DNA of 64,000 nt from Chelatococcus caeni (GTDB lineage: Bacteria > Pseudomonadota > Alphaproteobacteria > Rhizobiales > Beijerinckiaceae), in contig NZ_JACIEN010000001.1 in assembly GCF_014196925.1 (NCBI RefSeq), positions 1,550,001 to 1,614,000 on the forward strand, in the 5' to 3' direction. Shown here one piece after another: positions 1-8,450 of this stretch (position 1 is the stretch's first letter; each line of letters opens with the position of its first letter). Under the pieces are notes generated by a model. That model did not search any database, was not told the DNA's origin, and was given only the letters and a program-made list of their open reading frames with translations. The translations under genes and the position numbers were made by a program.

Positions 1-897
1 GGCATCCTCCTGCAGAATGCCGCCAACCCGGACCTGCGCTTCGATCCGGACGGCGGCCGGCGGCCGAGCGAGGTCCTGAAGGCCGCGACACCCTGGCCGG
101 CCGGGCCCGCCCTCATCCGCTCGGTGGCCCTGCCCTCGTTTCCCAAGGGCAGCTACGTCGCGACCAACAGCGTGCTCGCGAGCGAGCCGGATCATCCGGT
201 CTGGCACCATGTCAGCGCCATGTCCGCCTTCCAGGAAACGCTCCTGCCGCCGCCCTCGCCGCCCGCCGGCGACGCGGTCGCGCTCGGCCGGCAGGTCTTC
301 GAGGAGGCGGGCTGCGGGCAATGCCACGCCGGGCCCGGCTATACCAACAACCGGGTCCTGCCGGTCGCCGAGATCGGAACGCAGCCGTCGCGGGCGCAGG
401 CGCTGATGAAGCAGGGCCAGAACCTGGCGCCACCGGTCCTCTATACACCCGACACGTCCGTGCCGTTGCCACAGGCGCCGAAGACGCTTCCCGTCCTCGT
501 CGGGGAGGACGAGGCGGCGCAGCTGCAACTCGCCTTCGCGGCCGATGGCCGGGGTGGCTACAAGGTCAAGGGCCTCGTCGGGCTGCGCTGGACGGCACCC
601 TATCTGCACGACGGCGGCGTCGCCGTGGGGCCGGACCCCGAGCGCGACATCGGCCTGCCGGGCACGGTCCATGCCGGCGTGCGGCCGGACCCGGCCAATT
701 CCTTGCGCGCCCTTGTCGATCGCGAGCTGCGGCGCCGCGTCATCGACGCGAACAGGCAGGACGCCCGGCCGCGGGCGACGAACGTGAGCGGCGAAGGCCA
801 CGACTTCTACGTCGATGCCGCAGAAGGCTTCACGGAGGCGCAGCAGGATGCGCTGATCGCCTTTCTCCTCTCGCTCGACGGCCGTGACCGCCGCTAG
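1..897 (+). CDS. c-type cytochrome, C-terminal part (5' end outside window)
   Basis: The frame is open from base 1 and stops at TAG 895-897, so this is the last 298 residues of a longer protein. One heme-binding CXXCH motif (CGQCH) is visible about a third of the way in. A later segment, WTAPYLHDGG, resembles the conserved C-terminal stretch of diheme cytochrome c peroxidase-like proteins. The product is therefore probably a periplasmic electron-transfer cytochrome, possibly multiheme, but its enzymatic role cannot be told without the N-terminus. It is convergent with the caa3-type oxidase operon, with a small hairpin between them. Confidence 0.7.
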   Translation, partial: GILLQNAANPDLRFDPDGGRRPSEVLKAATPWPAGPALIRSVALPSFPKGSYVATNSVLASEPDHPVWHHVSAMSAFQETLLPPPSPPAGDAVALGRQVFEEAGCGQCHAGPGYTNNRVLPVAEIGTQPSRAQALMKQGQNLAPPVLYTPDTSVPLPQAPKTLPVLVGEDEAAQLQLAFAADGRGGYKVKGLVGLRWTAPYLHDGGVAVGPDPERDIGLPGTVHAGVRPDPANSLRALVDRELRRRVIDANRQDARPRATNVSGEGHDFYVDAAEGFTEAQQDALIAFLLSLDGRDRR

Positions 898-901
898 CTG
901 G

Positions 902-917
902 CGGCCCTCCCGGGCCG
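902..917. terminator. short hairpin between convergent genes
   Basis: A 6-bp perfect stem (CGGCCC/GGGCCG) with a 4-base loop fills the 20-base gap between the stops of the cytochrome gene and the oxidase operon. There is no U-run, so intrinsic termination is only a suggestion. Confidence 0.3.
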
Positions 918-1277
918 TCAGCGCCCTGCGAGACAGCTGTCGACCAGCGCCAGGGCGAAGCCGCTCCAGATGACGGCCACGAGCGCGAGCAGCACAGCGA
1001 TGCGGGCGATGGCGTGAAGGGCTGCGGCGCGCGGCGGCTCGGGCGCGCCGAGCGCCCGGGCGAAAGCCTCCTGCCGGAGGATGAAAGCGACGGCGGCCAA
1101 TGCGGCGGCGACGGTCGGGACGGCGACGAGGGGAACGGCGAGTGTTTCCGGCACCGCCGGCAGGCAGGCGGCCGTATGGCCGGCATAGATCAGCGTGAAC
1201 TGCACCGCCCACAGGAGCGGCCCGGCGAGGATGTAGAGGAGTGTGCCCCAGAAGGACGCCGTCGGCTCGCTGCGCAT
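918..1277 (-). CDS. small membrane protein of the cytochrome oxidase operon
   Basis: A 119-residue protein with three or four predicted membrane segments, ending with a hydrophobic helix (IAVLLALVAVIWSGFALAL). The ATG at 1277 lies one base beyond the stop of the CoxI-III gene, so it is the last gene of the operon and probably translationally coupled. Its position suggests an accessory or assembly role in the oxidase. I recognise no family motif. An in-frame extension to 1496 exists but overlaps the CoxI-III gene and has shadow-like Arg/Ser composition. Confidence 0.65.
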   Translation of the reverse strand: MRSEPTASFWGTLLYILAGPLLWAVQFTLIYAGHTAACLPAVPETLAVPLVAVPTVAAALAAVAFILRQEAFARALGAPEPPRAAALHAIARIAVLLALVAVIWSGFALALVDSCLAGR

Positions 1278-1278
1278 G

Positions 1279-3825
1279 TCACCCCGCCATCCGTGGGAAG
1301 CCGTGAACGAGAAGGAGCGACAGCAGGATCTGCACCGCGCCGTAGGGGTAGAGAATGGCGCAGTTGTCGAAATTGACGCGCCGCACGGCATCGAGACAGC
1401 CGACAAGGCTGCGCGCGATCGCGTAGCCCGCAAGGAGCACGACGGCGATGCCGACCTGCACGTTGAGGACGCTCGCCATGTAGGTGGCCGCCGCATAGGC
1501 GTTCTGGCCCGGCCGCAGCCCGCTGTACCAGTGGCCGAGCACTTCCAGCACCACGGCGCCCGTCATCGCGAGGGCAGCGAAGGCGAGGAGCAGCGGTGCC
1601 GTGGCCGATGGCCGTCCCGGCGCCGGCAGGCGCCGCCCCGCGAGGAGCATGGCCGCCGCCCCCGCCGCGACGAGCGCGCCGCTCGCGAGCGGCCAGGTGG
1701 CCGGCGGCAGGGCCGGCGCGCCGTGCGGCGACCACGCGTCCGGCGAGACCACCCAGAGATAGAGGTAGGAGAAGACATAGGCGATGTAGAGCGAGGTGGC
1801 GACGAAGACGAGGACGATCATCGCCCACCAGGCGTGCGAGCGCGGTCCACTCACATAGGTCGGCAGGACGATGCCGGCGCCGATCGGCACGTCGCCCTTG
1901 ACGGGGCCCGGATCGAGGCTCCAGCCCCACCAGATGCAGGCGATGATGCAGGCGATGCCGGACAGGACGGCCGGCACCACGAGCTTGACGGTGAGCAGCA
2001 GGAAGAAGCCCGCCATGAAGATGGCGGCGAGCACGTGCGACCAGCCCGGCCCCGGCATCTGCAGCACGTATTCGGGCTTCGCCTCGACCGGCGAGCAGAC
2101 CAGCGTCTCGCGCCCGCCCGTCGGCGCATTGGGCAGGAAATGGCGCCCCTCCTCCACCTCGCGGGCGAGGTTCGGCTGGTCCCAGAGCGGCTCGCGGCTG
2201 CGCACCAGGGGAATGCTGCGCGCGGCATAGACGTCGCCCGGCAGCCATTCGAGCGTGCCCGCACCCCAGGGATCGCCTGCACCGCCGCCGCCGGCGGTCG
2301 GGCGGAAATTGCGCAGAAGATCGACGATGAAGACGAGGACGCCGGCGGCAAGGATGAAGGCCCCCACCGTCGAGATCATGTTCAGCATGTCCCAGCCGAC
2401 GTCGCCGGGATAGGTCCACACCCGCCGCGGCATGCCGCGCAGGCCCGTCAGGTGCATCGGCAGGAAGGCGACGTTGAAGCCGATGAACATGAGCCAGAAC
2501 GTGATGCGCCCGAGAGTCTCGGACAGGCGCCGGCGGCTCACCATCGGCGCCCAGTAATAGAAGGTGGCGAACAGCGGGAAGACCATGCCGCCGATGAGCA
2601 CGTAATGGAAATGGGCGACGACGAAATAGGTGTCGTGCACCTGGAGATCGACCGGCACGAGCGCCACCATCACGCCCGTCAGCCCGCCGAGCGTGAAGAT
2701 CGCGAGGAAGCCCAGCACGAAGAGCGACGGAGTGGTGATGCGGAAGCGGCCCTCGCTCGCGGCGATGGTCGCGATCCAGGAGAACACCTGGATGCCGGAG
2801 GGGATGGCCACCGCCATGCTCACGGCCGAAAAGAAGGCGAGGCTCAGCGCCGGCAGGCCTGTGGCGAACATGTGGTGCACCCACAGGCCGAAGCTGAAGA
2901 AGCCGGTGCCGATGAGCGCGACGACGATGAGCCGGTAGCCGATGAGCGGCCGCCGCGCCATGGCCGGCACGATCATCGACACGAGACCGGCCGCCGGCAG
3001 GAAGATGATGTAGACCTCCGGATGGCCGAAGAACCAGAAGAGATGCTGCCACAGGAGCGGATCGCCCCCCTTCTCGGCGGAAAAGAACGGCCAGCCGAAG
3101 GCCCGCTCGATCTCGAGCAGCATGGTGGCGAGGATGACCGCCGGAAAGGCGAACATGATCATCGCCGCGAAGATCAGCATCGCCCAGGCGAAGATCGGCA
3201 TCTTCGTCAGGCTCATTCCCGGCGGGCGTGTGCGCAGCGTGCCGACGACGATCTCGATGGCGCCGGCGATCGCGGATATCTCGATGAAGCCGATGCCGAG
3301 CAGCCAGAAATCGGCGTTGTCGCCCGGCGAGTATTCCGTCAGCGTCAGCGGCGGGTACATGAACCAGCCGCCCTTCGGCGCAAGGCCGTAGAAGATCGTG
3401 GAGAAGAAGACGAGCCCGCCGATCACATAGGCCCAGATGGCGAAGGCGCTGAGGCGTGGGAACGGCAGGTCGCGCGCCGCCAGCATCTGCGGCAGCAGCA
3501 GCACGCCGAGCGCCTCCATCGCCGGCACGGCGAAGAGGAACATCATCGTCGTGCCGTGCATGGTGAAGAGCTGGTTGTAGAGGTCCTGGCCGACGACATC
3601 GTTGCCCGGCACCGCGAGCTGGGTGCGCATGACGAGCGCGACGACGCCCGCGAGCAGGAAGAAGAGGAAGGCGAAGCCGAGATAGGCGACGCCGACGACG
3701 GTGTTGTTGACCGCGCTCAGGATGCGCCAGCCGCGCGGCGTCGCCCATACCCGCTTGAGCTTCTCCTCCTCGCCCGGCGGGCGGGGCAGCGCATTCGGCA
3801 GGTCGTCGGGTCCGGCGCGGTTCAT
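1279..3825 (-). CDS. ctaD: cytochrome c oxidase subunit I-III fusion (caa3 type)
   Basis: An 848-residue inner-membrane protein of the proton-pumping heme-copper oxidase. Residues 1 to about 560 are subunit I: the heme a ligand region HGTTMMF (H90), HPEVY with the CuB/Tyr crosslink site near 268, HH near 317 and HDTYFVVAHFHY (H397, H405, H407) are all intact. After a soluble linker, residues from about 600 to the end carry the subunit III-like helices. Fused I-III subunits are known in several alphaproteobacterial caa3-type oxidases. The start ATG overlaps the stop of the upstream CaCA exchanger by 4 bp. Confidence 0.95.
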   Translation of the reverse strand: MNRAGPDDLPNALPRPPGEEEKLKRVWATPRGWRILSAVNNTVVGVAYLGFAFLFFLLAGVVALVMRTQLAVPGNDVVGQDLYNQLFTMHGTTMMFLFAVPAMEALGVLLLPQMLAARDLPFPRLSAFAIWAYVIGGLVFFSTIFYGLAPKGGWFMYPPLTLTEYSPGDNADFWLLGIGFIEISAIAGAIEIVVGTLRTRPPGMSLTKMPIFAWAMLIFAAMIMFAFPAVILATMLLEIERAFGWPFFSAEKGGDPLLWQHLFWFFGHPEVYIIFLPAAGLVSMIVPAMARRPLIGYRLIVVALIGTGFFSFGLWVHHMFATGLPALSLAFFSAVSMAVAIPSGIQVFSWIATIAASEGRFRITTPSLFVLGFLAIFTLGGLTGVMVALVPVDLQVHDTYFVVAHFHYVLIGGMVFPLFATFYYWAPMVSRRRLSETLGRITFWLMFIGFNVAFLPMHLTGLRGMPRRVWTYPGDVGWDMLNMISTVGAFILAAGVLVFIVDLLRNFRPTAGGGGAGDPWGAGTLEWLPGDVYAARSIPLVRSREPLWDQPNLAREVEEGRHFLPNAPTGGRETLVCSPVEAKPEYVLQMPGPGWSHVLAAIFMAGFFLLLTVKLVVPAVLSGIACIIACIWWGWSLDPGPVKGDVPIGAGIVLPTYVSGPRSHAWWAMIVLVFVATSLYIAYVFSYLYLWVVSPDAWSPHGAPALPPATWPLASGALVAAGAAAMLLAGRRLPAPGRPSATAPLLLAFAALAMTGAVVLEVLGHWYSGLRPGQNAYAAATYMASVLNVQVGIAVVLLAGYAIARSLVGCLDAVRRVNFDNCAILYPYGAVQILLSLLLVHGFPRMAG

Positions 3826-4907
3826 GGCTGTTGCCGCAGGAAGTAGAGGAAGACGAGGCCGCCGGCATAGACGGCGAGCACCAGGATGGAATCGTAGCCC
3901 ATGCGCAGCAGCGACCTGTCGCGCCGCTCGGCGAGCCCGGCGAGGAACAGGGCCGTCACGACGACCGCAAGCAGCACGCCGAAGACGGAGAAGGCGCCCG
4001 CCCGCGTCATCACCGGCTCGCCGGGCGCGACGAGGTCGATGAGGAAGACCATGGCGACATTGATGAGATTGGTGCCGAGGATGTCGGAAATGGCCATGGT
4101 GAAGAGACCCTGCCGGGCCGACGACAGAGCCGTGCTCAGTTCCGGCAGCGACGTCGCGAAGGCGACGAGGACGAAGCCGATGAAGCTCGAGCCGATGCCG
4201 GTCTGGTCCGCCAGGGCCTCGCCGGACTGCGCGAGGATGAAGCCGGCGATGAGAATGGTGATGCCGGCCGCCGCCGTGCGTGGCACGAGCGAGGACAGGC
4301 TGCCCTGCGCGCAGCCGCCGTGCGTGCCCTTCCGCCCGCCCTGCCCGCCCCCGGCAGGCTCCTCCACGATCGCGCGGTCGACCCGGCCGTCGCGGGCGGC
4401 GAGCCACGGCCGCCGCCCTTCGGCGCCGGCAAGCACCCACACCGAGACGAGATAGGCCAGCATCAGCCCCCAGGCCCACAGCCCGATGCCGAGGACGGGG
4501 ACGTCGCCGACGATCATCGCCGCGGCGGCCGCGGCGATGAGGATGACGTTGAGGCTGCCTTGCAGCATGACGCCCGGCTCGGGGACGACGGCGGTCAGCG
4601 CCCTGCGGCCGATGACGAAATCGACCACCGCGAGCAGCGCGACCTGAAGGGCGATGCTGCCGAAGATGCTGTTGAGCGCGAGATCGGCATTGTCCCGCGC
4701 CGCCGAGGTGAGGACGACGCCGATCTCGGGAAGCGACGTCACGCCGGCGAGCAGGACGATGCCGATGACAGCCTGGCCGAGCCCCGTCACGGCGCTGATG
4801 GCCGCGGCATAGCGGGCGAGCCGGGCCCCGGCCAGCCAGACGACGATCGCCGCGACGGCGAAGAGCGCGACGTTGAGCAGCGGGCTGAAGGAGGAGAAGT
4901 CCGGCAT
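3822..4907 (-). CDS. CaCA-family sodium/calcium exchanger-like protein
   Basis: A 361-residue polytopic membrane protein with two homologous halves. Each half carries an alpha-repeat signature: GVTSLPEIGVVLTSA in the first and FATSLPELSTALSSA in the second, including the acidic residue typical of CaCA cation exchangers. About ten membrane segments are expected, with a Gly-rich central loop that includes a Cys (residues about 195-220). It sits inside the cytochrome oxidase operon between ctaC and ctaD, 4 bases after ctaC and overlapping ctaD by 4 bp. The transported ion cannot be told. The start at 4907 removes a shadow-like N-terminal extension. Confidence 0.85.
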   Translation of the reverse strand: MPDFSSFSPLLNVALFAVAAIVVWLAGARLARYAAAISAVTGLGQAVIGIVLLAGVTSLPEIGVVLTSAARDNADLALNSIFGSIALQVALLAVVDFVIGRRALTAVVPEPGVMLQGSLNVILIAAAAAAMIVGDVPVLGIGLWAWGLMLAYLVSVWVLAGAEGRRPWLAARDGRVDRAIVEEPAGGGQGGRKGTHGGCAQGSLSSLVPRTAAAGITILIAGFILAQSGEALADQTGIGSSFIGFVLVAFATSLPELSTALSSARQGLFTMAISDILGTNLINVAMVFLIDLVAPGEPVMTRAGAFSVFGVLLAVVVTALFLAGLAERRDRSLLRMGYDSILVLAVYAGGLVFLYFLRQQP

Positions 4908-4911
4908 CGCC

Positions 4912-5910
4912 CTACTCCAGCAGGTCGAGAAACGCGCCGAGGGCCCGCAGCTCGTCCGGCGCAAGGTTGCGATAGGGCGGCATCAGGTTCTCGGGCTTGA
5001 TGTGGTCGTTCTCGGCGATCCAGCGCGCGAAGGCGGCGGCATCGTTGGGCAGCGTCGCGGCGCCGATGGAGCGCCGGCTTCCCACGTGGGTCAGATCCGG
5101 GCCGAGGCGGCCCTGCGCCCGCGTGCCGGCGATCGTGTGGCAGGCGCCGCAGCCGTTCGCCGTGAACAGGGCCGCCCCCCGCTCCTCCTCGGCGCTCGCC
5201 GGCACCCGCGCCGGCATGGCCTCGCGTGCGAGCCAGGCGTCGTATTCCGCCGCCGGCATGGCGACGACGTGGAAGGCCATCAGCGCATGGGCCCCGCCGC
5301 AATATTCGGCGCATTGGCCGCGGCTGATGCCGGGCTCCGCCGCCTCGAGCGTCAGCACATTGATGCGGCCCGGGATCATGTCGAGCTTGCCGGCGAGCTG
5401 CGGCACCCAGAAGGAGTGGATGACGTCGTCGGAGAGAAGCCGCACCATGACCTTGCGGCCGACGGGCAGGCGCAGCTCGTTGGCGCTCTCGACCTCCCGC
5501 CCCTCCGGCGTGCGGTAGACCACGCGCCACCACCAGCGCTTGCCGGTGACGGTGACGACATGCTCTCCGGCCGCGCTCATCCGGGTGGCACCGGCCTGCA
5601 TCACGAGGAAGCCGTAGACGAGCAGAAACGTCAGCACCACGATGGGCAGCACGATGCCGCCGCCGGTCAGGAACCACTCGCGCGAGAGCACCTGCCGCCA
5701 GCGCACGGGCCCCCGGAGCGCGACCGCGACGAGGATCGTCACCATCGCCATGACCGCCATGGCGACGCCGGCCGAGGTCCAGAACAGCGGGTCGATATCG
5801 AGCGCCTCGCCGCCCTTCGGCACGAGGGCGGACTGGATGCCGGCGCATCCCGCCAGCGGCAGCATCGCGGAGCTGCAGGTGCAGGCGAGGACGCGCGCCG
5901 GGCGTGCCAT
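4912..5910 (-). CDS. ctaC: cytochrome c oxidase subunit II with fused cytochrome c
   Basis: A 332-residue lipoprotein with a lipobox LAGC (C22), two membrane helices, a cupredoxin domain and a C-terminal cytochrome c domain. The binuclear CuA site is complete: H165, C200, E202, C204, H208 and M211 within GQCAEYCGGAHALM. Heme attaches at CGACH (254-258), with a later Met (LMPPY) as probable axial ligand. It receives electrons from soluble or tethered cytochrome c and passes them to subunit I. The start codon overlaps the upstream triheme cytochrome stop (TGATG). Confidence 0.95.
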   Translation of the reverse strand: MARPARVLACTCSSAMLPLAGCAGIQSALVPKGGEALDIDPLFWTSAGVAMAVMAMVTILVAVALRGPVRWRQVLSREWFLTGGGIVLPIVVLTFLLVYGFLVMQAGATRMSAAGEHVVTVTGKRWWWRVVYRTPEGREVESANELRLPVGRKVMVRLLSDDVIHSFWVPQLAGKLDMIPGRINVLTLEAAEPGISRGQCAEYCGGAHALMAFHVVAMPAAEYDAWLAREAMPARVPASAEEERGAALFTANGCGACHTIAGTRAQGRLGPDLTHVGSRRSIGAATLPNDAAAFARWIAENDHIKPENLMPPYRNLAPDELRALGAFLDLLE

Positions 5911-7022
5911 CACTCGCCCTCCCGGCGGGCCTCGGCGGGCACCGGCGCCCGCTCGCCCCCGCTGTCGAGAAAGGCCGCGATGTCGGCGATCTGCTCCGGG
6001 CTCAGCCGCTCGGCGATGACCGACATGATGCGGCCGTGGGTCGTTCCGCTGCGCACGCCGCTGCGGAAGAGGCCGAGCTGCGCCTCCACGTAGTGGCCGG
6101 AGAGACCGTCGAGCAGCGGAAACTGCGCGGAGGTCTCGGGCGCGTGGCAGGAACGGCAGGCGGGCAGTTCCTGGCGCGGCACGCCCTCGCGGAAGATCCG
6201 CCGCCCCCGCGCGACACGCGCATCTCCGGGCCTTGCGACCGCAGCGGGCCGGTCCGCCTCCGCAAAGTGGCGGGCGATCCGCCCGATGTCCTCGGCCGAC
6301 AGAACCGCCGCCAGCGGCTCCATGATGCCGCTTTGCCGCCGGCCGTCGTGGTATTCGCTCAGCGCCCGGGCGAGATAGCCCTCCTTCTGCCCGTGCAGGA
6401 CAGGGACGGACGCATGGACGGGCCGGCGCCTGCCGTCGCCGTGGCAGGCGGCGCAACGCGCGAGCGGCGACGGCTCGTCGATGCCGAAGCCGAGTGCCGG
6501 GGTCCTTTTCTCCCGGGCGGGGACCGTGTCGTCGTCATGCGGCATCCGCTGCAGATAGGCGACCACGGCCCAGACCTCGTCATCGCGGTCCCGCCCCGTC
6601 CACGCCGGCATGCCGGTGAACTTGAGCCCGTGGCGGACGATCCAGAACAATTCGCGCGTCTCCCAGCGGCTCGCCGCGCCCTCGAGGCGCGGCGGCGACG
6701 GCAGCATGCCGCGGGCGATCGGGTGGCGCGCATGGCCGGGCTGCGAATGGCAGGGGGCGCAGCCGGTCGCGAAATGCTCCCGGCCAAGCTGCGCGAGCGC
6801 GGGATCGGTCAGATCCGGCAGCAGCACGCCGAGACTGTGGAGCGAGATGGAGCGGCGCAGTGCAAACTTGATGAGGTGGTCGACCGGACGGAAATGCGGC
6901 CTCGTGGCGGCGACGTTGTAGAGGCCGGAGACGGCCAGGAGACCGAGCCCGATCGCCACCATGCCGACCCCTGCAGCAAAGCCCCAGGCTGCACGGCGAA
7001 GGCGTGGGCTGCGCCTGGCCAT
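5910..7022 (-). CDS. membrane-anchored triheme cytochrome c
   Basis: A 370-residue protein with one N-terminal membrane anchor (about residues 12-35) and three CXXCH motifs: CAPCH (88-92), CAACH (190-194) and CRSCH (289-293). Each lies in a small cytochrome c-like domain, giving a three-domain periplasmic electron carrier. It is placed directly before ctaC, which already carries its own cytochrome c domain, so it probably feeds or extends the electron path into the caa3 oxidase. It starts 4 bases after the CtaG-like stop. Confidence 0.85.
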   Translation of the reverse strand: MARRSPRLRRAAWGFAAGVGMVAIGLGLLAVSGLYNVAATRPHFRPVDHLIKFALRRSISLHSLGVLLPDLTDPALAQLGREHFATGCAPCHSQPGHARHPIARGMLPSPPRLEGAASRWETRELFWIVRHGLKFTGMPAWTGRDRDDEVWAVVAYLQRMPHDDDTVPAREKRTPALGFGIDEPSPLARCAACHGDGRRRPVHASVPVLHGQKEGYLARALSEYHDGRRQSGIMEPLAAVLSAEDIGRIARHFAEADRPAAVARPGDARVARGRRIFREGVPRQELPACRSCHAPETSAQFPLLDGLSGHYVEAQLGLFRSGVRSGTTHGRIMSVIAERLSPEQIADIAAFLDSGGERAPVPAEARREGE

Positions 7023-7026
7023 GGGA

Positions 7027-7599
7027 TCAGGCCGGCCGCGCAGGGCCCGGCCACTCCTGCGCGCGATCGACCCGCGACAGCCAGCGCGCGGTCACGACAA
7101 TACCGGCCAGGACATAGGTCATGGGACAGGCGACAAGCATCAGGAGCCCGGCCGTCTGCTGGTCGGCGAGCAGCCCGGCCGCCGGCACCTCCCCGTGCGA
7201 AGCGAACGCCGCCGCATAAAGCGGGGCCGGCGCGAGGACGAGCAGCGCCCCGACGAGACAGAACACCTTGCCGGTGACGAGCAGGGCAAGAAGGCTGCGC
7301 CACGCCTCGCCATCGGCCGCGGCGAGCGCCGCATGCCAGAACCACAGCGCCGCGAGGAAGAGCGACAGATGCATCGCGGCCATGGCGGCGGGCTGGTGCA
7401 TGGCGAGGGCGAGCATCGACGGCAGGTGCCATATGGCGATCAGCGCAAGCTGCGTGACGGCGGCTGCGAGCGGCCAGCGTGCCCCGGCCAGCACGACGGC
7501 GCGCCGCCGCAAGACGAGGGCGGCCACGGGCGCGACGACGTTCATCGCGCCGATGTGCACGGCCATGTGGTCGGTCAGGGAGCCGCCTTCGCTCAGCAT
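7027..7599 (-). CDS. ctaG: CtaG-like cytochrome c oxidase assembly protein (caa3_CtaG family)
   Basis: A 190-residue polytopic membrane protein with about five helices. The N-terminal DHMAVHIGAMNVVAP resembles the His-containing HM..H motif of caa3_CtaG proteins, and further histidines (IWHLPS, MHLSLF, FWHAAL) face the membrane. Members of this family help insert copper into caa3-type oxidases. It is shorter than typical because the first helices seem absent. I chose ATG 7599; an in-frame GTG at 7635 would add 12 residues. It is the first gene of the oxidase operon. Confidence 0.75.
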   Translation of the reverse strand: MLSEGGSLTDHMAVHIGAMNVVAPVAALVLRRRAVVLAGARWPLAAAVTQLALIAIWHLPSMLALAMHQPAAMAAMHLSLFLAALWFWHAALAAADGEAWRSLLALLVTGKVFCLVGALLVLAPAPLYAAAFASHGEVPAAGLLADQQTAGLLMLVACPMTYVLAGIVVTARWLSRVDRAQEWPGPARPA

Positions 7600-7608
7600 G
7601 ATTGAGCA

Positions 7609-7633
7609 AACAACCGGCTGCCGCTCCTGTTCC
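7609..7633 (-). promoter_or_regulatory. weak candidate EcfG promoter before the oxidase operon
   Basis: On the minus strand GGAAC (7633-7629), 16 bases, then TGTT (7612-7609). The -10 is only about 10 bases from the chosen ATG, which would give an almost leaderless mRNA, so this could be chance. Confidence 0.35.
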
Positions 7634-7658
7634 ACGGCAGCCGCGGGCCGCGGCGATT

Positions 7659-8450
7659 TCAGTCGGGCGCCGTGCCCGGCGCCGCCATGCGGCGATGCTG
7701 CTCGGCCAAGAGGCTCGCCGGCAGGAGATGGGCCATCGCCGCCTGGATCTTGTTGCTGAAGCCGCTGATGACGCCGGCCTCGCCCTTCATCATCGCCTCG
7801 AAGCCGAGCCGGGCGACCTTCGCCGGGTCTTCCTTGCCGCCGTCGTCCGCGCCCACCTTCGTGTCCATCATGTCCGCCCGCTCGAAGAACGCGGTGTCGG
7901 TCGGGCCCGGCATCAGGCAGGTGACGGTGACGTTCGTGTCCTTGAGCTCGTTGCGCAGGGCCCAGGCGAAACTGTCGATGAAGGCCTTGGTGGCGTTGTA
8001 GACGGCCTGGAAGCTGCCGGGCATGAAGCCGGCGATGGAGCCGGTCAGCAGGATGCGGCCGCGGTTGCGGGCGCGCATGTCCTGCCCGACGCGGTGGATG
8101 AGCAGGACGGTGCCGGTGACATTGGTGCCGATCACCTGGCGGATGTCGTCGAAATCCTGGTCGAGGAAAGCATGGCCGAGGCCCCGCCCGGCATTGGCGA
8201 GGAGAAGGTCCACGGGCCGGCCGCCGATCGCGTCATAGAGCATGCCGACGCCTTCCTCCGTGGCAAGGTCCGCCTCGAGCGCATCGACCTTGACGGCATA
8301 CGGCCTGAAGTCCTCGGCGGCCTGGACGATCGCCTTCTCGTCGGCTGCGATGAGAAGATCGTAGCCCTCGGCGGCACAGCATCGGGCGAGTTCGTAGCCG
8401 ATGCCGGTCGAGGCACCGGTGACGACGGCAATTCCACGATCAGCGGCCAT
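7659..8450 (-). CDS. short-chain dehydrogenase/reductase
   Basis: A 263-residue cytosolic NAD(P)-dependent oxidoreductase of the classical SDR family. The dinucleotide motif TGASTGIG is near the N-terminus, NAG is at about residue 86, and the catalytic Ser and YxxxK follow (GSIAGF, YNATK). The substrate is unknown. Its start lies inside the last codons of the alcohol dehydrogenase gene (11 bp overlap), making it third in an SRPBCC-ADH-SDR operon behind an EcfG-type promoter at 10480-10504, so it is probably stress induced. Confidence 0.9.
   Translation of the reverse strand: MAADRGIAVVTGASTGIGYELARCCAAEGYDLLIAADEKAIVQAAEDFRPYAVKVDALEADLATEEGVGMLYDAIGGRPVDLLLANAGRGLGHAFLDQDFDDIRQVIGTNVTGTVLLIHRVGQDMRARNRGRILLTGSIAGFMPGSFQAVYNATKAFIDSFAWALRNELKDTNVTVTCLMPGPTDTAFFERADMMDTKVGADDGGKEDPAKVARLGFEAMMKGEAGVISGFSNKIQAAMAHLLPASLLAEQHRRMAAPGTAPD

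Noticed and set aside
1279-3825. A frameshift or missing stop joining CoxI and CoxIII
   Set aside because: The fusion is in frame over the full length, with a normal linker, and I-III fusions are a known form of caa3-type oxidase.
1243-3846. A plus-strand open frame of about 870 codons opposite the CoxI-III gene
   Set aside because: Charged, repetitive composition rich in His, Glu and Asp, antisense to a conserved oxidase gene.
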